Shown here: positions 1-5,185 of the stretch, piece after piece
Layout of the letters: every line of letters begins with the position of its first letter
Numbering within the stretch: position 1 is the stretch's first letter
Origin: Acidobacteriota bacterium
GTDB taxonomy: Bacteria > Acidobacteriota > Terriglobia > Terriglobales > Acidobacteriaceae
Length of the DNA: 5,185 nucleotides
Direction of reading: 5' to 3'
Assembly (NCBI GenBank): GCA_021798235.1
Contig: JAJZMO010000171.1
Coordinates: 1 to 5,185, forward strand
The notes under the pieces: model-generated
Seen by the model: only the letters and a program-made list of their open reading frames with translations
What the model was told of the DNA's origin: nothing
Database searches by the model: none
Translations under genes and position numbers: made by a program

Positions 1-76
1 GATTTTGCCTGGCGGCAAAACGACGGCCAGTAGCTTCGGAATTTGCGGAGCCGGTACGCTCGTCAGCGCTGCGTAC
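1..76. other. Edge region downstream of the FecR-like gene, unassigned
   Basis: This stretch follows the TAA of the FecR-like gene and is cut by the window edge. It contains no ATG or GTG on the minus strand. One minus-strand frame, offset +1 from the FecR-like frame, has no stop from within that gene to the edge. Its translation reads plausibly (it includes VPAPQIPKLL) but has only weak TTG/CTG start options. It could be the beginning of a downstream gene, a frameshifted extension of the FecR-like protein, or chance. The only clear structure is the inverted repeat at 3-20. I cannot assign a gene. Confidence 0.4.
3..20. repeat. Perfect 7-bp inverted repeat with 4-nt loop
   Basis: TTTTGCC (3-9) and GGCAAAA (14-20) are exact reverse complements separated by TGGC. 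The hairpin lies 57 nt past the stop of the FecR-like gene, a reasonable place for a transcript end. However, the T run is in the 5' arm and the A run in the 3' arm on both strands, and no T tract follows the stem. It therefore lacks the layout of a canonical intrinsic terminator. It may be an RNA 3'-end stabilising hairpin, a protein-binding palindrome or chance. Confidence 0.5.
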
Positions 77-1117
77 TTATCCCTTGCCAAATATTTTTTT
101 GAAGAAATGTCCGATATGGTGCAGCAGTCCGCCGGAGTGTTTGGATTGCTGCTGCGCGGGGGCTGCCTGAGCCGTCACCGCAGATGCAGGCGCGCTGGCT
201 GAGGCGGATGCAGGTGTAGCGTTGCTTTGTGGCTTGCTCACGGGCGCTGCGGGTTCTGTTGCCGGGGAGCTGACGCGGTTGGTTGTGCCGCTGTAGCTGA
301 GCGTGGAGGCGATCTGCATGTGTGTCTGCCCCGTGCCCGGCTCCGGCGCGGAGGGTGCAGGCGTGGGTGCCAAGCCCTCGCTCTGCGCCAAGGGAAAGTC
401 GTTGGCAGCCACGGTTTGGCCCGGCTGCGCAGGATTCTTCGTGCTGGTCACGCCTGCGCTGGCAATGGGGATCGAAGGGCAACCGCATGGCTCCGGTTCA
501 TTGTCCACCACGGACTCGACGCTGCCGCGCTCCAATAAAACTCGCTGGCCCGGACGCACGCGATAGACGCCTTCGCCCAGCAACTCCTGCACAGTAATGG
601 CGGCGGCGTTTTTTGTTGCCGACTTTTCTGCGTCATGGCCGTTGTCCACGCAGGTGTCCCCTGCGCGGTTGACGCGAATGCTGATGGCCACACCCGCCGC
701 ATCGGAGGTGATGCGTAGATCTGGCGTCAGAATGACATCGGGTGCTGCGCCGGGTGCGCCGCGGTCTTCAAGCGCGCCGTGGTCGAGCGCGATCAGCAGC
801 GCAGATGCCTGCGCGCTGGCGGACGTGGTGACGGCTTGTGTGAGATGCACCTGCGTCGTGGGGCACAGATTCAGTTGCCCACCTTGGGGACGCGCGATGT
901 GCAGCGTTGCCGCTCCGGCGGTGATGGCGCTGCCATTGCCCAGCAGCAGCGTTGAGCCGTGCAGGGCCATATTGCCGGAGATTTGCAGTTTCTGCGTGGG
1001 AGAAAAATCTTCAATGGTACCCAGCGTGGTGGGCGAAGTTTGTTGCGTACAGGCGAAGCTGCATGGAAGGAACGCGGCCAGCACCAGCAGAACCCATCGT
1101 CGCAGATCCGCGCGCAT
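77..1117 (-). CDS. Exported FecR-like protein, possible lipoprotein, with Ala/Pro/Ser linker and amphipathic C-terminal tail
   Basis: A 346-residue protein. It begins with a signal sequence: basic residues at 2-7 (RADLRR), a hydrophobic stretch at about 8-18, then SFAC with Cys23. The lipobox is imperfect because Ser rather than Leu is at -3, so cleavage by signal peptidase I before residue 23 is also possible. Residues of about 45-205 form a beta-rich region resembling FecR-type domains, with short repeated strands (GSTLLLGNGS, TLHIARP, TTQVHLT, GEGVYRVRPGQRVLLERG). Cysteines occur at 85, 156, 211 and 213, the last two in CGCP. Residues of about 215-328 are a low-complexity Ala/Pro/Ser/Gln linker. 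Residues 329-346 form a cationic amphipathic helix. The ATG start is well supported: GGAG lies 5 nt upstream and the ATG is 2 nt after the trpG stop, which suggests translational coupling. Its function is unknown. FecR domains in Gram-negatives usually act in the envelope in signalling, but no sigma or anti-sigma partner is visible here. I recall similar proteins in Acidobacteriota, but no search was run. Confidence 0.82.
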   Translation of the reverse strand: MRADLRRWVLLVLAAFLPCSFACTQQTSPTTLGTIEDFSPTQKLQISGNMALHGSTLLLGNGSAITAGAATLHIARPQGGQLNLCPTTQVHLTQAVTTSASAQASALLIALDHGALEDRGAPGAAPDVILTPDLRITSDAAGVAISIRVNRAGDTCVDNGHDAEKSATKNAAAITVQELLGEGVYRVRPGQRVLLERGSVESVVDNEPEPCGCPSIPIASAGVTSTKNPAQPGQTVAANDFPLAQSEGLAPTPAPSAPEPGTGQTHMQIASTLSYSGTTNRVSSPATEPAAPVSKPQSNATPASASASAPASAVTAQAAPAQQQSKHSGGLLHHIGHFFKKIFGKG

Positions 1118-1119
1118 GG

Positions 1120-1683
1120 CTACTCCAATTTCAAAAAGTTGGCGATCATGCGCTTGCCATTTTGTGTCAGCACGCTCTCCGGGTGGAACTGTACGCCTTC
1201 AATCGGATATTTGCGGTGGCGCAGGCCCATGATGAGGCCGTCGGCGCGGGCGCTGATCTCCAAATCTTCGGGCAGGCCGTCCTCGCTGACGATAAGTGAG
1301 TGGTAGCGCGTGCAGATCATCGGGCTGGGAATGCCGCGAAAGATGGTGCGGCTGTCATGCTCAACAGCGCTGGTTTTGCCGTGCATCAGCTTGGGCGCGC
1401 GCGCGATGTGGCCGCCAAAGGCCGCTCCTATTGCCTGATGCCCCAGGCAGACGCCCAAGATCGGAAGCTTGCCGGCGAAGTGCCGGATCAGCGGAATACT
1501 GATGCCCGCCTCCTGCGGTGTGCAGGGGCCGGGCGAGAGCAGAATGCGCGCGGGCGCCAATGCTTCAACTTCCTTTACTGTCAGAGCATCGTTGCGGCGC
1601 ACTACGACCTCCGCACCTAACTCTCCCAGATATTGCACCAAGTTATAGGTAAAAGAATCGTAGTTATCAAGAACGAAGATCAT
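1120..1683 (-). CDS. trpG: Anthranilate synthase component II (glutamine amidotransferase)
   Basis: A 187-residue class I glutamine amidotransferase that hydrolyses glutamine and channels ammonia to TrpE for anthranilate synthesis in the cytoplasm. The N-terminus [20 protein letters not shown] is characteristic of TrpG/PabA. The oxyanion-hole segment SPGPCTP is at 50-56. The nucleophile elbow GVCLGHQ puts the catalytic cysteine at 79. The remaining triad residues are His167 and Glu169 in VQFHPES. The length is normal for a stand-alone subunit. An in-frame TAA four codons upstream (1693-1695) makes ATG 1683 the first start; only a weak AAGAG lies 6 nt before it. It lies 74 nt downstream of trpE, and that spacer shows no convincing terminator. 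In many bacteria one such protein also serves PabB in folate synthesis, and sequence alone does not exclude that double role. The neighbouring trpE favours trpG. The protein contains no tryptophan residue. Confidence 0.96.
   Translation of the reverse strand: MIFVLDNYDSFTYNLVQYLGELGAEVVVRRNDALTVKEVEALAPARILLSPGPCTPQEAGISIPLIRHFAGKLPILGVCLGHQAIGAAFGGHIARAPKLMHGKTSAVEHDSRTIFRGIPSPMICTRYHSLIVSEDGLPEDLEISARADGLIMGLRHRKYPIEGVQFHPESVLTQNGKRMIANFLKLE
1123..1126 (-). promoter_or_regulatory. Shine-Dalgarno of the FecR-like gene, inside the trpG 3' end
   Basis: On the minus strand the end of trpG reads TTGGAGTAGCCATG. The GGAG overlaps the last Leu-Glu codons of trpG and sits 5 nt before the ATG at 1117. 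A ribosome terminating on trpG would therefore be positioned to reinitiate on the FecR-like gene. This site fixes the start codon of that gene. Confidence 0.7.
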
Positions 1684-1757
1684 GGCGTGCTCTTAGTGTA
1701 GCGCGGCGCGGAATGCGGTGCGTTGTGGTTTGGGGACAAAGCATGGGCCTGTTGCAA

Positions 1758-3263
1758 CTAGCCTTGGCGGGCGCGTTCAATGGCGCGCACAACTGCCTTG
1801 GCCTTGTTGACCGATTCCTCGTACTCATTTTCTGGAATAGAGTCGGCCACAATGCCCGCTCCGGCTTGAATGTGCCCCTGCTTGCCGCGCACCAGCAGCG
1901 TGCGAATGGCGATGCAGGAGTCCAGGTTGCCAGAGAAGTCAGCGTAGAAGATGCAGCCTCCGTAGATGCCGCGCCGTGCTGGCTCCAGCTCATCCAGAAT
2001 CTCCATGGCCCGCACCTTGGGCGCGCCCGTCAGGGTTCCGGCGGGGAAGCAGGCGCGGAAGGCATCGACGGCCGTCAGATCGGCGCGCAGCTTGCCTTCG
2101 ATGGCGCTGACCATGTGCATCACGTGCGAGTAGCGCTCCACAAACATCAGGTCGCGCAGTTGTACGGAGCCATACTCACTGACGCGGCCCACATCGTTGC
2201 GGCCCAGGTCGACCAGCATCACATGCTCGGCGACCTCTTTTTCATCGGCGCGCAACTCCGCCTCCATGCGGCGATCTGCTTCGACATCTTCGCCACGCGG
2301 ACGTGTGCCCGCGATGGGCCGATACTCCACGCTGCGGTCATGTACGCGCACCAGCAGTTCGGGCGAAGAACCTGCGATGTGCGTGTCGCCGGGTTTCTTC
2401 AATCCAAAGCGCAGGAAGTACATATAGGGCGACGGGTTGACGATGCGCAGTGCGCGATAGATGGAGAACGGATCAACGCCGGGCGTCACATCAAAGCGCT
2501 GCGAGAGCACGGCCTGGAAGATGTCGCCGGCCTTGATGTATTGCTGCACGCGGCGCACTCCGGCCAGATAATCCTTCTTGGCTGTGCGCGGGCGCAGATT
2601 CAGCTTGCCCGGAACGGCGCGGCTCTTGGTGCGCGGCAACTGGCGGGCCAGCTTGCGCTCCATGGCTTGAATGCGACGCAGCGCGTCGGTATAGGCTGCG
2701 CGCGGCTTTTTGCGTTGCAGGTCCGCCGTAGCCACCAGAAGAATTTGCTTCTTTACATGGTCAAAGGCCAGCACGGTGTCAAAGAAGAGCAGGCAAGCGT
2801 CGGGCATGCCCAGCTCATCCTTGGCGTGGTTGGGCAGGCTCTCAATCAGGCGGATTGCGTCGTAGGAAAAAAAGCCGACGGCCCCGGCGGAGAACGGCGG
2901 CAGGCCGGGCAGGCGTGCTGGTGCGTGGCCGGCGAGCGAGTCGCGTAGCAGTTCAAAGATGTCGCCTTCGCTGCGCTCCACTTTGCGGCCAACATGCGTG
3001 GTGATGCGATGGCCATGGGCAAAAATTTTCTTGTACGGCTGAATGCCGATAAAGGTATAGCGACCCACGCTCTCGCCGCCTTCGACGGATTCCAGCAGAA
3101 ATGCCTCCGGCTCTGCGGCGGCTACACGCAGGAATGCGGAGACAGGCGTTTCCAGGTCTGCCGTCAGCGGTTTGACCACGGGAATCAGGTCATGACGCCG
3201 CGTCAGATGGAGAAACTCTTGCAAACTGGGCGTTACTGGAGAGCGCAAAGGCATACGTCGCAC
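1758..3263 (-). CDS. trpE: Anthranilate synthase component I
   Basis: Up to 501 residues, normal for TrpE. It converts chorismate plus ammonia from TrpG to anthranilate and pyruvate in the cytoplasm, the committed step to tryptophan. The N-terminal domain carries LLES (56-59), and NPSPYM lies at 276-281; both belong to the tryptophan-binding feedback site in characterised TrpE proteins. The C-terminal chorismate-binding domain shows PIAGTRPRG (316-324), the catalytic-type His347 in EVAEHVMLVDLGRND, FPAGTLTGAPK (406-416), GAGIVADS (468-475) and acidic metal ligands around Glu480/Glu483. Ala318 in PIAGT is the TrpE state; aminodeoxychorismate synthases (PabB) usually have Lys there. The start is uncertain. 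An in-frame TAG at 3267-3269 limits it to GTG 3263 or ATG 3254 (498 residues). Neither has a Shine-Dalgarno, and the ATG is the more conventional choice. No tryptophan residue is present. Confidence 0.96.
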   Translation of the reverse strand: MRRMPLRSPVTPSLQEFLHLTRRHDLIPVVKPLTADLETPVSAFLRVAAAEPEAFLLESVEGGESVGRYTFIGIQPYKKIFAHGHRITTHVGRKVERSEGDIFELLRDSLAGHAPARLPGLPPFSAGAVGFFSYDAIRLIESLPNHAKDELGMPDACLLFFDTVLAFDHVKKQILLVATADLQRKKPRAAYTDALRRIQAMERKLARQLPRTKSRAVPGKLNLRPRTAKKDYLAGVRRVQQYIKAGDIFQAVLSQRFDVTPGVDPFSIYRALRIVNPSPYMYFLRFGLKKPGDTHIAGSSPELLVRVHDRSVEYRPIAGTRPRGEDVEADRRMEAELRADEKEVAEHVMLVDLGRNDVGRVSEYGSVQLRDLMFVERYSHVMHMVSAIEGKLRADLTAVDAFRACFPAGTLTGAPKVRAMEILDELEPARRGIYGGCIFYADFSGNLDSCIAIRTLLVRGKQGHIQAGAGIVADSIPENEYEESVNKAKAVVRAIERARQG

Positions 3264-3310
3264 ATACTAAATGATTTGATAAAAATTCGATAGACCTTTT
3301 GCACTTGGAT
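3264..3310 (-). promoter_or_regulatory. AT-rich candidate promoter region upstream of trpE
   Basis: The 109-nt gap between the permease stop and trpE is markedly AT-rich near trpE, unlike the surrounding coding sequence. On the minus strand it holds -10-like hexamers TATCAA (3281-3276) and TAGTAT (3269-3264), but no good -35 match at the right distance. No tandem Trp codons, leader peptide, T-box or clear attenuator hairpin is present anywhere in 3264-3372. I also see no strong terminator after the permease, so transcription from the ABC genes may read through. Confidence 0.27.
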
Positions 3311-3372
3311 GGAAACAAGAGCAAAGCCTGTTGCTGTTCGCATCGAAAGGCGAAGTAAAACCGAAGACGCTT

Positions 3373-4236
3373 TTAGCCAATCACCCGGCGCAAGAATCCG
3401 CGCGTTCCCACCCAACCGAGCAGCGCCAGCCAGAAAACCAAGGCACCCAGAATCAGCGCCATGGGCATGTGTGGCAGGGAGGGCGTCAACGCCGCGCGCA
3501 GGCCTTCGCTCATGTAGACAATGGGATTGAGCAGCACCAGATATTGCAGCCAGCGCACGTGGTAGAGCAGCGCCCAGGGGTAGTAGACGCAGCCCAGAAA
3601 CGTAATGGGAATCACGACAATAGAGAAGATAAGGCCGATCTGGTGCGGCTGCACCGAGGTGCCAATGGTCAGCCCCAGCGCACCCGAAAGCAGGCCCGAC
3701 AGCACCAGAATAAGCGCCAGCATCCACACGCTGGCGATGGCCACATGCACCGGAGTTGCGGGAATGTAGTAGGCGAGTGGAAAAATCAGCAGCGCAGAGA
3801 GAATGCTTTGCAGCGCGCTAAAAAAGATTTTTTCCATGGCCACGGCGGCTACCGGTAACGGGCACAGAACGCGGTCGTCAATCTCGCGCGTAATGCCAAA
3901 CTCCGTGGTCAGGGGCAGCGCCACGGCGGCGATGCCGCTAAACATGATGGCCATGGCCATCAGTCCCGGTAAAAGGATGGTGGCAAAGCTGCCGCCACCG
4001 CTGCCAGAGGAGGGGCCACCAAAGCTCTGGCCAATGCGTGGATAGACGTAGGTAAACACGAAGAGAAACAACAGCGGCTGCATAACAATGCGCACCACGA
4101 ATGCACCCAGTTCGCGACGCAGCACGCGCAGGTCGCGCTGCATGAGTCCGAGAAAGGCCAGTGCGTAGAGCCGAAGCGCAGGCGTGTGGCTGGGCTGGGG
4201 TGCGGCGGTTGGTGCCAATACGGTCGAGCTACTCAC
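3373..4236 (-). CDS. ABC-2 type transporter permease (DrrB/NodJ-like)
   Basis: A 287-residue inner-membrane protein. A cytoplasmic N-terminus of about 35 residues leads into RDLRVLRRELGAF, then about six hydrophobic segments at roughly 46-64, 84-108, 136-156, 164-190, 198-218 and 258-277. The cytoplasmic loop REIDDRVLCPLPVAAVAMEK (117-136) is typical of ABC-2 exporters, where it contacts the ATPase, and LNPIVYMSEGLR near 236-247 also fits the family. A short Gly/Ser-rich stretch (73-83) lies in the first external loop. The start is GTG 4236, supported by GGAGGG 6 nt upstream. The gene overlaps the ATPase stop by 8 nt, so the two subunits are almost certainly made together and form one exporter. 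Relatives carry drugs, polyketides, lipooligosaccharides or other hydrophobic products, and the substrate cannot be inferred here. Five tryptophans contrast with none in the downstream TrpE and TrpG. Confidence 0.92.
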   Translation of the reverse strand: MSSSTVLAPTAAPQPSHTPALRLYALAFLGLMQRDLRVLRRELGAFVVRIVMQPLLFLFVFTYVYPRIGQSFGGPSSGSGGGSFATILLPGLMAMAIMFSGIAAVALPLTTEFGITREIDDRVLCPLPVAAVAMEKIFFSALQSILSALLIFPLAYYIPATPVHVAIASVWMLALILVLSGLLSGALGLTIGTSVQPHQIGLIFSIVVIPITFLGCVYYPWALLYHVRWLQYLVLLNPIVYMSEGLRAALTPSLPHMPMALILGALVFWLALLGWVGTRGFLRRVIG

Positions 4237-5170
4237 GCAGGTCCCTCCCGGTCAGGTGGATGAAGACGGTTTCGAGCGTTGGCTCTTGAATAGAAATATC
4301 GCGCAGACCGTGGTGCTGTGTCGTCTGCACCAGCACGGGCAGCAGTCCGTCGGCGCTTTGTGCATAGACGCGCAGGCCTGTGGGTGTTGCCTCCACGCTG
4401 CCGATGCCGGGCAGTGCGCGCACGCTCGTGGCCAGGGCGTCGATGCCCTCGTTGCGGTTCAAGTCCAACACATAGATGGTCTTGGCACCCAGGCTGCGTT
4501 TCAGGTTTTCTGGCGTGTCTTCGACCAGAATTTTTCCGTGGTCGATGATGGCCACGCGGTCGCAGAGCGCGTCGGCCTCTTCCATGTAGTGCGTGGTCAG
4601 CAGCACGGTGATGCCCTCATCGCGCAGGCCGCGTACGGCCTCCCACATGGCGATGCGGCTCTGCGGATCCAGTCCGGCGCTGGGTTCATCCAAAAACAAC
4701 ACGGCGGGGTGGTGGGCAATGGCGCGTGCGATCAACAAGCGCTGGGCCAGACCGCCAGAGAGCGCAAAGGGGCGCGCCTGGGCGCGTTCACTCAAGCGGA
4801 ATTGCTCCAGCAATTTTTGCGAACGCTCGCGCGCGGCCTGCGTGCTCATGCCAAAGTAGCGGCAATGGTAGAAAAGATTCTCAAAGACGGTCAGCGACCG
4901 GTCGAGCGTGTTGTATTGCGGCACTACACCGATATTGCGCCTTGCCAACGAGGGATGCCGCACCACATCCACATCCGCGATGCGCACTTGGCCCGAGGTG
5001 GGCAGCACGCGCGTGGTGCAGATGCTGATGGTGGTTGTCTTGCCGGCTCCGTTCGGGCCGAGCAGGCCAAAGATGCCGCCTTGCGGCACACGCAGGTCAA
5101 TGCCGCCCACGGCCGTAACCGGCGGCTTGCCAGCATAAACCTTCACCAGGGATTCGAGCGAGACGATCAT
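4229..5170 (-). CDS. ABC transporter ATP-binding protein (DrrA/NodI-like exporter ATPase)
   Basis: A 313-residue cytoplasmic ATPase with every nucleotide-binding motif intact. Walker A is GPNGAGKT (38-45, Lys44). The Q-loop glutamine is Gln85 in VVPQYNTLD. The signature is LSGGLAQ (137-143). Walker B is AVLFLDEP (156-163), with catalytic Glu162. The D-loop is SAGLD (164-168) and the switch histidine is His194 in TTHYMEEAD. After about residue 225 comes the C-terminal extension usual in the DrrA/NodI/CcmA-like exporter group, ending in PTLETVFIHLTGRDLRE. It would power the permease encoded immediately downstream (8-nt overlap). ATG 5170 fits the family N-terminus. No Shine-Dalgarno precedes it, but a TATCAT hexamer lies 6 nt upstream. 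The transported substrate is unknown; a drug-resistance role cannot be claimed from these motifs. Confidence 0.95.
   Translation of the reverse strand: MIVSLESLVKVYAGKPPVTAVGGIDLRVPQGGIFGLLGPNGAGKTTTISICTTRVLPTSGQVRIADVDVVRHPSLARRNIGVVPQYNTLDRSLTVFENLFYHCRYFGMSTQAARERSQKLLEQFRLSERAQARPFALSGGLAQRLLIARAIAHHPAVLFLDEPSAGLDPQSRIAMWEAVRGLRDEGITVLLTTHYMEEADALCDRVAIIDHGKILVEDTPENLKRSLGAKTIYVLDLNRNEGIDALATSVRALPGIGSVEATPTGLRVYAQSADGLLPVLVQTTQHHGLRDISIQEPTLETVFIHLTGRDLRE
4243..4248 (-). promoter_or_regulatory. Strong Shine-Dalgarno of the ABC permease
   Basis: On the minus strand GGAGGG is followed 6 nt later by GTG at 4236. It lies inside the last codons of the ATPase gene. This nearly ideal site decides in favour of the GTG start, which has no nearby ATG alternative, and allows efficient initiation despite the 8-nt overlap of the two genes. 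Confidence 0.75.
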
Positions 5171-5176
5171 TGTAGG

Positions 5177-5182
5177 ATGATA
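5177..5182 (-). promoter_or_regulatory. Possible -10 element giving a leaderless ABC ATPase transcript
   Basis: On the minus strand TATCAT is followed by exactly 6 nt (CCTACA) and then ATG 5170. At normal -10 spacing transcription would start on or next to the A of the ATG. This agrees with the absence of a Shine-Dalgarno. The -35 region lies beyond the window, so this rests on a single hexamer and could be chance. Confidence 0.25.
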
Positions 5183-5185
5183 CGG

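Noticed and set aside
5..202. A short plus-strand frame beginning at the window edge with a readable N-terminal part.
   Set aside because: It would run 126 nt into the 3' end of the FecR-like gene, starts only at a TTG, and ends in an Arg/Cys-rich shadow sequence.
170..220. Short near-repeats of a GATGCAGG-like sequence.
   Set aside because: They result from the Ala-Ser/Ala-Pro low-complexity linker of the FecR-like protein, not from a separate repeat element.
597..1232. A 211-codon plus-strand frame opposite the FecR-like gene.
   Set aside because: Its Ser/Ala/Arg/Cys-rich composition is that of a shadow frame. The minus-strand gene has a signal peptide, a Shine-Dalgarno and coupling to trpG.
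1392..1406. A short alternating GC run (Z-DNA-like) in trpG.
   Set aside because: It is explained by ordinary Ala-Arg-Ala codons in a GC-rich gene.
1667..1747. A 25-codon minus-strand frame from an ATG in the trpE-trpG spacer, overlapping the trpG start, considered as a leader peptide.
   Set aside because: It has no Trp codons, no ribosome binding site and no associated hairpin; it looks like chance.
1713..2948. A 411-codon open frame on the plus strand, antisense to trpE.
   Set aside because: It lies opposite the unmistakable trpE gene. Its His/Ala/Gln/Arg-rich composition is typical of antisense frames in GC-rich DNA, and it has no recognisable domain.
3309..3372. A possible terminator after the permease (weak AACAGG...CTTGTT and AAAAGCG...CGCCTTT pairings on the minus strand).
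   Set aside because: The stems are short, with a G-U pair or a bulge and no proper T tract, so they are too weak to call.
3331..3858. A 175-codon plus-strand frame opposite the permease.
   Set aside because: It is Gln/Arg/His-rich with no domain, and it is antisense to a clear six-helix membrane protein.

Overview
The window looks like an ordinary chromosomal segment of a GC-rich bacterium. The exported protein at 77-1117 resembles FecR-like hypothetical proteins that I associate with Acidobacteriota (Terriglobia, e.g. Acidobacterium/Terriglobus/Granulicella). That placement comes from memory of the family, not from a search, so treat it as moderate to low confidence. No RNA gene, insertion sequence, CRISPR array or prophage feature is visible. 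Every supportable gene lies on the minus strand, so the order of transcription runs from high to low coordinates.

Layout in transcription order: (1) 5170-4229, the ATPase of an ABC-2 type exporter (DrrA/NodI-like). (2) 4236-3373, its membrane permease, overlapping the ATPase gene by 8 nt and preceded by a strong Shine-Dalgarno. (3) A 109-nt AT-rich gap, 3372-3264, with weak promoter-like sequence and no Trp-codon leader peptide. (4) 3263-1758, trpE, anthranilate synthase component I. (5) A 74-nt spacer. (6) 1683-1120, trpG, the glutamine amidotransferase subunit. (7) 1117-77, a secreted or lipoprotein-like FecR-type protein whose start codon lies 2 nt after the trpG stop. (8) A 76-nt edge region that contains a perfect 7-bp inverted repeat and one open frame running off the window.

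TrpE and TrpG together make anthranilate from chorismate and glutamine, the first committed step of tryptophan synthesis. TrpE keeps the residues expected for feedback inhibition by tryptophan, and neither subunit contains a single tryptophan residue. The ABC pair forms a two-component exporter of unknown substrate. It may be a separate transcription unit that reads toward trpE.

I found no convincing undescribed system. The observations most worth a second look are the tight translational coupling of an unrelated exported FecR-like protein to trpG, that protein's strongly amphipathic cationic C-terminal helix, and an A7 run just before its stop where one indel would open the frame to the window edge.
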